Shown piece after piece: positions 1-5,156 of a stretch of 11,176 bases of DNA. The DNA comes from CAYGZQ01 sp964354375 [NCBI: uncultured Planctomycetota bacterium] (lineage in GTDB: Bacteria > JAJVIF01 > JAPKYR01), in the NCBI GenBank assembly GCA_964354375.1, contig CAYGZQ010000093.1, positions 1 through 11,176 on the forward strand. Reading direction: 5' to 3'. The position numbers and the translations under genes were made by a program. Numbering within the stretch: the first letter of the stretch is position 1; every line of letters begins with the position of its first letter. The notes beneath the pieces were generated by a model. It saw nothing but the letters and a program-made list of their open reading frames with translations, was not told the origin of the DNA and did not search any database.

Positions 1-20
1 ACTGACCGTCTCCAACATGG

Positions 21-608
21 TCACGACGACGGGGGCGGCTCTCCCGGAGGACGGTCACCTTGACGGCGACGCTTGCCCTTAAGAGTTTCCAGACCCAACT
101 GGAGAAGAGCAGACAGACGCTTTGGTCCGGGCGGGGACATATTCACTTCGTCAATTAGGGGGTTTTGCTGTCCTTCGGAGGCGTTATACTCACTGATGGC
201 CTTGGCGACGTAGTGCAAGGCCGGGACCCTGGCGGTGTATTCTCTGCCAGTGCTATCGGTCTTTCGAATCGTGCCACCCAGGTCTAGGATTCGGGCTTCG
301 GGATGCGAATTGTCTATCTCGATGCTACCGTCCGGAAGAATCTGAACGGTATCGGGGTCATCCCATGAATCGCGGACTTCGGCTGGGCTGTGTTTCTGAA
401 TCAGTCGCCGGAGTTTGCCCGCTTTCTCAGCCGTGTCAATCGGAGCACCGCCGACCATCCGCTGCTGGTCGCGCACCGCCTCATAAAGGTGGGCAAGCCG
501 TTGATCGGCTTCTTCTGGAAATCTCGCATATGTATCACGTGGAGGACTGCCGTAGAAGTCAGTGACAATCTGCTTAATCTCCTGACGAGTCAGTCCGGTA
601 GTCGCCAT
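21..608 (-). CDS. Hypothetical protein with basic, proline-rich C-terminus
   Basis: I do not recognise this 195-residue protein. It has no signal peptide, no membrane segment and no catalytic motif I can name. The N-terminal half (about residues 1-80) looks helical and charged, starting MATTGLTRQEIKQIV. The middle (about 85-125) is richer in beta-type residues, with DGSIEID and GGTIRKTDSTGREY. The C-terminus is basic then proline-rich (KGKRRRQGDRPPGEPPPSS) and probably disordered; it could bind nucleic acid, but that is only a guess. I chose the ATG at 608, which has a weak GGA 5 bases upstream. An in-frame GTG at 629 would add seven residues but has no Shine-Dalgarno site. The stop is TGA at 21-23. 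The gene sits alone behind a strong candidate promoter about 60 bases upstream, which supports it being real. Downstream sequence is cut by the window edge. Confidence 0.65.
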   Translation of the reverse strand: MATTGLTRQEIKQIVTDFYGSPPRDTYARFPEEADQRLAHLYEAVRDQQRMVGGAPIDTAEKAGKLRRLIQKHSPAEVRDSWDDPDTVQILPDGSIEIDNSHPEARILDLGGTIRKTDSTGREYTARVPALHYVAKAISEYNASEGQQNPLIDEVNMSPPGPKRLSALLQLGLETLKGKRRRQGDRPPGEPPPSS

Positions 609-668
609 TATTTCCGCGAGGCTTCTCACAATGCGCTTGAAGTACCTCTGCGTTCCGTCGGTGCTCCA

Positions 669-696
669 ATTGTAGCAAGGCGAGGATTGCTGTCAA
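669..696 (-). promoter_or_regulatory. Sigma70-type promoter for the 21-608 gene
   Basis: On the minus strand, TTGACA (696-691, perfect -35) is followed after 16 bases by TACAAT (674-669, five of six matches to -10). Transcription would start near 662, giving a leader of about 54 bases before the ATG at 608. Confidence 0.7.
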
Positions 697-700
697 GCGA

Positions 701-729
701 CACCACTCGAAAACGTGCATGTAGTGGTG
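701..729. repeat. Short hairpin beside the 21-608 promoter
   Basis: CACCACT (701-707) and AGTGGTG (723-729) are perfect 7-base inverted arms around a 15-base loop. The hairpin lies just upstream of the -35 box at 691-696 and downstream of the 811-1296 gene. It has no T-run, so it is a poor intrinsic terminator. It could be an operator or chance. Nothing else is evident between 697 and 810. Confidence 0.25.
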
Positions 730-810
730 AAGTCAGGAAAGGCCGGGTACACCAGACGGTCAGCCAAACCGCGTTTCGTCCTGCACGGCGTTCTCACGTG
801 CGCGGAGCGT

Positions 811-1296
811 TCAAGGCGCAGACCAGATGGGACGCTCATCCCAGCGGAACAGGCCCAGCCCTGCCGCCCTGTCGAGCACGGTCTGACCGGCGCGGCCCGT
901 CCCATCCGCACGGTACAGGACCAACTCCGGATCACCGTCGAGCACGTCCAGCATGGCGCGGGAGGTCCCATTCGCGTCGCACACGGCCAGCCCCGGTCCA
1001 AGTTCGTCGGACACGCACAGCGTGGCGCAGCCCTTCCCATTCTCGTCGTACAGGTACAGCCCCGCCCCATCGTCAGTCGCGGACAGGACGCCCCGGACAC
1101 GCCCCTGGGAATCAACTAACTCAAACCTTTCAGCCCGAATGATATTCTCTCCTGCCTGAGCCTGAACGGTTCCCGTGGCGCTCGTGAGTGCCCAGGCGAC
1201 AGCCAACAGCACCAGCCCGATCAGCAGATACTTGTTACGTCGCTTGGCGGCGGATAGCCCGCGCTCAAGTGATTCAAGGCGTTCTTCAATTGTCAT
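811..1296 (-). CDS. Membrane-anchored D-x-N-G repeat protein
   Basis: This is a 161-residue protein of unknown function. Residues 1-20 (MTIEERLESLERGLSAAKRR) form a charged amphipathic or coiled-coil segment. Residues about 23-42 are one membrane helix. The rest consists of four and a half repeats of 22-23 residues beginning near 58, 80, 103, 125 and 147. Each has the pattern L-x-L-x-D-x-[NDQ]-G-x-x-R-A-x-L followed by an acidic turn, for example LYLYDENGKG and LAVCDANGTS. Such repeats probably stack as short beta-strands, projecting from the membrane. Similar small proteins beginning IRA-x-x-F-x-L-x-D-x-x-G occur in several environmental phyla, with no known role that I can cite. The start is fixed by AGGAGA seven bases upstream (1309-1304). 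An earlier in-frame start at 1341 lies within the predicted leader and has no such site. It is transcribed alone, toward the 21-608 gene. Confidence 0.75.
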   Translation of the reverse strand: MTIEERLESLERGLSAAKRRNKYLLIGLVLLAVAWALTSATGTVQAQAGENIIRAERFELVDSQGRVRGVLSATDDGAGLYLYDENGKGCATLCVSDELGPGLAVCDANGTSRAMLDVLDGDPELVLYRADGTGRAGQTVLDRAAGLGLFRWDERPIWSAP

Positions 1297-1303
1297 GGTT
1301 TCA

Positions 1304-1309
1304 TCTCCT
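1304..1309 (-). promoter_or_regulatory. Ribosome binding site deciding the start at 1296
   Basis: AGGAGA on the minus strand, seven bases from the ATG at 1296. It favours this start over an upstream in-frame ATG at 1341. Confidence 0.75.
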
Positions 1310-1351
1310 ATGTGCCTATCATAAGCGAAGCATGTGTGCACTTGACTCAGT

Positions 1352-1357
1352 ATTATA
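1352..1357 (-). promoter_or_regulatory. -10 box for the 811-1296 gene
   Basis: A perfect TATAAT on the minus strand (1357-1352) would place transcription start near 1345, about 49 bases before the start codon. No good -35 is visible: at 17-base spacing the hexamer is GTACAA. The promoter is therefore weak or activator-dependent if real. Confidence 0.5.
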
Positions 1358-1445
1358 CACCCGCGGGTCTGTGCTTGTACTCCGGTTATCGGCGATCCCC
1401 GGACAGCCTGTTAGCCCGTGCCGACACTCGCCAGCCCAAATGAAA

Positions 1446-1494
1446 GCTCGGTACCAGCTACCTTCGCTGACGCTCAGGATAGCAGGTACCGAGC
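1446..1494. repeat. Long imperfect inverted repeat downstream of tRNA-Leu
   Basis: GCTCGGTACCAGCTA (1446-1460) and TAGCAGGTACCGAGC (1480-1494) are complementary over 15 bases with a single mismatch. The 19-base loop itself carries CCT...AGG and CTGA-CGC-TCAG pairings, so the whole folds as an extended hairpin. On the minus strand it begins 33 bases after the tRNA CCA and is followed by a weak T-rich stretch (CTTTCATTT). It may end tRNA transcription. The long arms and structured loop also fit a dispersed REP/MITE-like palindrome. Both are inference. Confidence 0.6.
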
Positions 1495-1527
1495 ATTGTA
1501 ACTGAGCATTCCTTCCGGGAGAAGAAC

Positions 1528-1613
1528 TGGTGCCGGAGGTGGGACTCGAACCCACACACAGTTGCCTGCGGCAGATTTTGAGTCTGCTGCGTCTACCATT
1601 CCGCCACTCCGGC
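1528..1613 (-). tRNA. tRNA-Leu (anticodon CAA), CCA encoded
   Basis: Read on the minus strand this folds as a class II tRNA. The acceptor stem is GCCGGAG with CTCCGGC, and the discriminator base is A. The D-arm contains GGTAGACGC, a typical leucine-tRNA feature. The anticodon stem GCAGA/TCTGC encloses the seven-base loop CTCAAAA, giving anticodon CAA (1580-1578), which reads UUG codons. A long variable arm of 15 bases pairs CGCAG with CTGTG around a GCAA tetraloop. The T-arm is GTGGG-TTCGAGT-CCCAC. The terminal CCA is encoded at 1530-1528. All stems pair and invariant positions look normal, so it should be functional. Confidence 0.96.
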
Positions 1614-1626
1614 GGGTCCGTAGGCC

Positions 1627-1655
1627 ATTCTAACCTCTAACCCCGTATTCCGCAA
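1627..1655 (-). promoter_or_regulatory. Promoter of tRNA-Leu
   Basis: On the minus strand, TTGCGG (1655-1650) and TAGAAT (1632-1627, five of six matches) are 17 bases apart. The predicted start is near 1620, a few bases before the mature tRNA 5' end at 1613. This is a short leader typical of a single tRNA gene. Confidence 0.6.
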
Positions 1656-1686
1656 TTGCATTTTCGGGCAGTCCAAACCCAAATCC

Positions 1687-1695
1687 TGCTATACT
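1687..1695 (+). promoter_or_regulatory. Extended -10 promoter for the lipoprotein gene
   Basis: TGCTATACT (1687-1695) is an extended -10 (TGn plus TATACT). No convincing -35 precedes it, which is acceptable for this class. Start would be near 1702, about 53 bases before the ATG at 1755. It is divergent from the tRNA promoter. Confidence 0.45.
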
Positions 1696-1754
1696 TCCAG
1701 TAATCGCGGTTGTCATAAGGAACATATCGAAGGGATGGGTTTCCGGTGATTCAC

Positions 1755-2456
1755 ATGCGAAAAACGATCAACTTCACCATCCTTGTCATCGCTCTCATTG
1801 CCGCCGCTCTGTCGGCAGGATGCGGGTTGGACAAGAAGCCTCCGAGAAAGGCTGAGACGCCTTCCGGGGGAGGCCAAGGCGGTTCCGACAACCCCTACCT
1901 GCTCGCGGAGATCCTCGCAAAGAGAGTCATTCTTTACAGGCTGGCGAATCAGGAGGGCGACCTCGGAGTGTTCACGGCAATGCCCGACGCCATAGCGAAT
2001 CTTGATGTTCCAGTGATGGCGAAGCAAGTCAACGAGATCTGGTGGAAAATTCCCTGGGAGGGCGTGAGGCTCGCGCCGCTTCCGTCCACGGAGATCACCG
2101 CGCTGGAATCCCGGGTGTTCCCGCTTATCACAATCAGTCTCGTGGAGTCGGACGAGGAGGCCGGCTGGGCTCTGTTCTCGCTCGGCTACGATCCGACGGC
2201 CATAGCGCTGATTGTCGCCGATGCCCACAGTGAATGGACACAGGAGGAGCGGGAGGTTTTCCTCGGTTTCAGAAACGAAGACTGCTACCAGGTGTGGTGT
2301 GTGAAGGCATCGGGTGAGTGGAAGATCCTGGCGCATCTGCCTTGCCAGGACAACGTAAGTCGCCCGACGCCGCCCGAGCCTCCTGCGGCCGATCAGAACG
2401 GCGACGGGGTCCCGGATTCCGATGAGGGGCCTCCCACCTCAGGTGAAGACAACTGA
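1755..2456 (+). CDS. Putative lipoprotein with C-terminal calcium-loop-like motif
   Basis: This is a 233-residue exported protein of unknown function. The N-terminus has basic residues, a hydrophobic core and LSAGC ending at Cys23. That is a slightly non-standard lipobox (Ser at -3, Leu at -4) but a credible site for lipidation. A Gly/Ser-rich linker follows (residues about 36-48). Residues about 50-195 form a folded domain I do not recognise. The tail is a Pro-rich linker, then DQNGDGVPDSDE (213-224), which has the D-x-N-x-D-G-x-x-D spacing of thrombospondin-3/dockerin-type calcium loops, but only one copy. ATG at 1755 is preceded by GGTGAT four bases away. A GTG at 1746 is an in-frame alternative adding three residues, with GAAGGGA 10 bases upstream. 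It ends 22 bases from the convergent permease gene; no terminator is obvious between them. Confidence 0.75.
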   Translation: MRKTINFTILVIALIAAALSAGCGLDKKPPRKAETPSGGGQGGSDNPYLLAEILAKRVILYRLANQEGDLGVFTAMPDAIANLDVPVMAKQVNEIWWKIPWEGVRLAPLPSTEITALESRVFPLITISLVESDEEAGWALFSLGYDPTAIALIVADAHSEWTQEEREVFLGFRNEDCYQVWCVKASGEWKILAHLPCQDNVSRPTPPEPPAADQNGDGVPDSDEGPPTSGEDN

Positions 2457-2478
2457 CGTCCCCGAATCGCAGCCTGAA

Positions 2479-4209
2479 TCACAGCTGCTCTCGATCCGCG
2501 ACCCGTCTCAGGATCAGAAACTCGTTGCTCTCGAAAAGCTTCACCGCCGGACCCATCGTCAGGTTGTGGAAGGAGACTCCGTACGCCAACGCGAGGGGCA
2601 TCATTACGAATGCCAGCCAGTCGAGTCCGAAAACGTGCGGGAGAATCACCAGAGCGGCAGGAAGGGCGAAGGCTATCGCGAGCGCAATCATCACGCCCGA
2701 GTTCACAACGCCCAGGATGACGGTCGATCTCAGGGTGAATGACGGCTTGTCCAGCGGCATCCAGTACGGCCAGATCGATGACGTGAAATTCCCGACGCTC
2801 AGAATCAGCAGGAACATCGTGAGCATCAGCGAAAGCGTCGCGAAAAACGTGTAGGGTCCGGGGAAGAATATCAAAGCAAGGGCGCTCATGATGAGCGCGT
2901 CGAGCGCAAACAGTCCCGCAAAAAATACATTTTTGCCGATCAGGAGCTCCTTCCTCGGAGTCGGCAGAGACATCAGAGTGCGTATGTTCATGTCTTCGAA
3001 ACCGAACTGGTTGCCTGCAAACAGGTTCGCCTGTCCGATCACTATGAACAGGATCAGCACGACCGTGACCGTGAGCGCCATCGATCTCCATTCGCCGGTG
3101 ATGAGCCCCGATGCAGGGTCCAGGTTCCATTTCATCGCCAGAACGATGATTATCGGCGCGATAGTGCCGGGCAGGAATTTGTAGATCAGGAAATACGGGC
3201 TCCGAAACGCGTACTCCAGCATGTCCTTTCTGTAAAGCTCGAAGGCGGCGGGTCCGATGACCGGCGAGAGGATTCCGGACAGCCAGGTCAGCACCGATGC
3301 CGCCGGATCGTTCTCCCTGACGCTCGACACGGCGACACGGCCCTTGATGTCGCTCTCCATCCAGGAAGCATGAAGGAGGTAGTTCAGAACGAGAACGCCC
3401 AGCGTCCAGACGGCGAACCCGAGAAGGGGATGGGACGATGACACGAATACCTGTCCCTGGATCGTGTATTGGGTCGTATTTAGCCATATGTCGGCCCATT
3501 TGCCGTCGAGGATCGCCCCGAGGATAATCGCGATCTGACCGCCGGGGTAGAGCCTGAAATGCTCGATTCCCGACGGCACGAAGAAAATGTGAAAATTGAA
3601 CCAGCTCTCCGGGCTCCTGAACCCGCCGAACGCCATCACGAGCGACCAGATCAGAACCGCCACCATCGCCGTCACAAACATCTTGACCGTGCTCACCTTC
3701 GGGAGCATCACATACAGAAGCACGGCGATGGTCTGACCGCACAACACGATAAAGAACAGGTACAGGAGGATGAAAACAAGCCCGACGATAAACTGCACGA
3801 ACGTGGGGCCCGCGGCAAGAAACACGGCCAGGAACGCCGACAGCGGGCCGAGCACGCTCAGGTCGAGCATTGCGCCCGCAAGGTTCGCGAAAAAAATCGA
3901 GCTCAAGGGCAGGGGATAAATACGCAGACGGTTCAGATCGTAACCTTCATTCAGGCGATAACCGATCAGGGAGAATGCGAGCCACATGACCAGGACCACT
4001 GTCAGGACGTCCGCGAAGAGCAGGCGCGCAGGCACAAAGCCTCCTCTGAGCCCGTGCTGCGCAACGTGCACTAAAACGAGCCAGATCGCTGCGATCCAGA
4101 GCGTATAAATCAGCAGGAAGAGAATCGTCTCGACCGACGCGAGCGTGTGACGCGTGTACATGCGCCAGGTCAGCCACATTTTCATGCGAACGAGGAACCA
4201 GAGCCTCAT
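2479..4209 (-). CDS. ABC-2 type transporter permease, two-half fused form
   Basis: A 576-residue inner-membrane protein and the likely membrane partner of the ATPase encoded just upstream. I count roughly 12 hydrophobic segments, at about residues 27-48, 63-84, 105-132, 137-168, 174-194, 222-234, 259-280, 340-359, 378-396, 428-449, 453-473, and 495-545, which may be two helices. Two cytoplasmic stretches resemble each other and the usual ABC-2 signature before a helix: LRIYPLPLSSIFFAN (95-109) and LMSLPTPRKELLIGKN (412-427). So the chain looks like two ABC-2 halves fused head to tail, about twice the size of common ABC-2 permeases (250-350 residues). The ATG at 4209 overlaps the ATPase stop as ATGA, with GGAGG 10 bases upstream, indicating translational coupling. 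The substrate is not readable from sequence; export is typical of ABC-2 systems. It resembles what I recall as the ABC_tran_2/putative exporter group, not verified. Confidence 0.88.
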   Translation of the reverse strand: MRLWFLVRMKMWLTWRMYTRHTLASVETILFLLIYTLWIAAIWLVLVHVAQHGLRGGFVPARLLFADVLTVVLVMWLAFSLIGYRLNEGYDLNRLRIYPLPLSSIFFANLAGAMLDLSVLGPLSAFLAVFLAAGPTFVQFIVGLVFILLYLFFIVLCGQTIAVLLYVMLPKVSTVKMFVTAMVAVLIWSLVMAFGGFRSPESWFNFHIFFVPSGIEHFRLYPGGQIAIILGAILDGKWADIWLNTTQYTIQGQVFVSSSHPLLGFAVWTLGVLVLNYLLHASWMESDIKGRVAVSSVRENDPAASVLTWLSGILSPVIGPAAFELYRKDMLEYAFRSPYFLIYKFLPGTIAPIIIVLAMKWNLDPASGLITGEWRSMALTVTVVLILFIVIGQANLFAGNQFGFEDMNIRTLMSLPTPRKELLIGKNVFFAGLFALDALIMSALALIFFPGPYTFFATLSLMLTMFLLILSVGNFTSSIWPYWMPLDKPSFTLRSTVILGVVNSGVMIALAIAFALPAALVILPHVFGLDWLAFVMMPLALAYGVSFHNLTMGPAVKLFESNEFLILRRVADREQL

Positions 4210-4970
4210 GAGCTGGCACCCTCCGGACCTGCCGCCCCCACCAGTTTGAGAAAGGCGTCCTCAAGAGTTGCGGACGAGTCGCAACCGGCCGCCGTCTTTA
4301 TCTGGGGCAGGGTCCCGACCGCCAGCAGCCGCCCGTTGTGGATTATCCCGACCTCGGTGCTGATCCGCTCCACGGTCTCAAGCACGTGCGAGGAAAAGAA
4401 AACCGTGTGACCGTCGGCGACCATCTTTCCCAGCGCCGTGCGAACCCTGCTCGCCGTCGTGGCGTCGATCCCGCTGAACGGCTCGTCCAGAATGATCACC
4501 GGAGGCCTGTGGATCAACGCTGCTGCCAGCGCCGCTTTCTTCTTCATCCCAAGCGAAAAAGCCCCCATGAGCTTGCTTCCGTCAAGATCCAGCATCCCCA
4601 GAAGATCCCGCGTCCGTTCCTCGATCAATTCCCCGGAAAGCAGGTACATCCGACCCACAAATGACAGGTACTCCCGCGCGGTCATCCTTTCGTACAGCAC
4701 GACCTCTTCCGCCATGAATCCCGTGAGCGCCTTCGCCTGGAGCGGCTCCTTCTCGACATCATGCCCGAGAATTCCGATACTGCCCTGTGACGGCCTCAGG
4801 AGGCCCACCATCGCGTTGATCGTGGTCGACTTCCCGGCGCCGTTTGGCCCAACGAAGGCGAAGAACACTCCGCGCTTTACGCTGAGGGTGAGGCCCTGAA
4901 CAGCGTACACGTCTCCATAGCGTTTATGGAAGTTCCTGATCTCGATTGCGTTGGCAGTCGCATCCGTCAT
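4206..4970 (-). CDS. ABC transporter ATP-binding protein, ABC-2 exporter type
   Basis: A 254-residue cytoplasmic ATPase expected to drive the adjacent permease. Visible motifs: A-loop Tyr18; Walker A GPNGAGKST (41-49); signature FSLGM (138-142) in place of LSGGQ; Walker B VIILDEP (158-164); D-loop GIDA; and the switch histidine His195 in SSH. The Q-loop position reads GFMAEE (84-89), with acidic residues where Gln is usual, as in several ABC-2 exporter ATPases. The C-terminal LEDAFLKLVG is the usual ABC-2 ATPase tail. All catalytic residues are present, so it should be active. The start at 4970 is chosen because AGGAG lies six bases upstream (4981-4977). A longer in-frame version starting at 5027 would run through the candidate promoter. 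The gene overlaps the permease by four bases and is separated from the vWA gene upstream by 186 bases holding a large palindrome and a promoter. Confidence 0.93.
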   Translation of the reverse strand: MTDATANAIEIRNFHKRYGDVYAVQGLTLSVKRGVFFAFVGPNGAGKSTTINAMVGLLRPSQGSIGILGHDVEKEPLQAKALTGFMAEEVVLYERMTAREYLSFVGRMYLLSGELIEERTRDLLGMLDLDGSKLMGAFSLGMKKKAALAAALIHRPPVIILDEPFSGIDATTASRVRTALGKMVADGHTVFFSSHVLETVERISTEVGIIHNGRLLAVGTLPQIKTAAGCDSSATLEDAFLKLVGAAGPEGASS

Positions 4971-4998
4971 GAGAAGCTCCTGGTCGAGCCGTGGGCTG

Positions 4999-5027
4999 AT
5001 TTTGTCACAACGCCGTGACGGTGGCAA
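4999..5027 (-). promoter_or_regulatory. Promoter of the ABC transporter operon
   Basis: On the minus strand, TTGCCA (5027-5022, five of six matches) and CAAAAT (5004-4999, four of six) are exactly 17 bases apart. Start would be near 4992, about 22 bases before the ATG at 4970, leaving room for the AGGAG site. This would let the ABC pair be transcribed apart from the vWA genes. Confidence 0.5.
5004..5019. promoter_or_regulatory. Dyad between -35 and -10, possible operator
   Basis: GTCAC (5004-5008) and GTGAC (5015-5019) form a perfect 5-base inverted repeat around AACGCC, placed in the spacer of the ABC promoter. This is a classic position for a dimeric repressor or MerR-like regulator. No regulator gene is in the window; short arms make chance possible. 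Confidence 0.3.
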
Positions 5028-5056
5028 GCGGGACTCAAAGACCCAATGTAACGTCG

Positions 5057-5072
5057 CATAATAGTTATTATG
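5057..5072. repeat. AT-rich palindrome flanking the 73-base hairpin
   Basis: CATAATA (5057-5063) and TATTATG (5066-5072) are perfect inverted arms separated by GT. It abuts the larger palindrome at 5072. On the minus strand it lies downstream of that palindrome and upstream of the ABC promoter. Confidence 0.5.
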
Positions 5073-5144
5073 TAGTAATGCGCCTCTGGCGCATGGTTCT
5101 TCGCGTTAGCCGTTAGGAACCATGCGCAGGATGCGCATGACTAC
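5072..5144. repeat. 73-base imperfect palindrome between vWA and ABC genes
   Basis: The arm 5072-5099 (beginning GTAGTAATGCGCC) is complementary to 5117-5144 over 28 bases with four mismatches. The inner 11 pairs (GCGCATGGTTC with GAACCATGCGC) are perfect. The 17-base loop contains CGTTAG twice (5104-5109 and 5111-5116). Inside the arms are smaller palindromes: ATGCGCC-TCT-GGCGCAT (5078-5094) and ATGCGCAT (5131-5138). No T-run follows on the minus strand, so it is not a classic intrinsic terminator. It could still attenuate transcription or protect the 3' end of the vWA mRNA. It also looks like a REP/MITE-type mobile palindrome; I see no clear target duplication. Confidence 0.7.
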
Positions 5145-5156
5145 TCTCGTGGTCCA

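Noticed and set aside
294-395. Idea that the GATase-like domains (residue numbers) of the two vWA proteins are active amidotransferases
   Set aside because: Neither copy has a G-x-C-x-G nucleophile elbow; the equivalent conserved stretch is GGENSFG, so catalysis of the class I type is not supported.
390-1142. 250-codon plus-strand frame across 390-1142
   Set aside because: It is a low-complexity Arg/Pro/His/Thr frame antisense to the repeat protein and the 21-608 gene; its apparent repeats mirror the repeat protein on the other strand.
1528-1613. tRNA-Leu as attachment site of an integrated element covering the left part
   Set aside because: No integrase is in the window and I found no second copy of the tRNA 3' end on the left side.
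2457-2478. Bidirectional terminator between the convergent lipoprotein and permease genes
   Set aside because: The 22-base gap has no stable inverted repeat with flanking T-runs.
2393-3742. 449-codon minus-strand frame inside the permease gene
   Set aside because: It is out of frame with a permease that has clear helices and a coupled start; the composition is Arg/His/Asp-rich with no recognisable motif.
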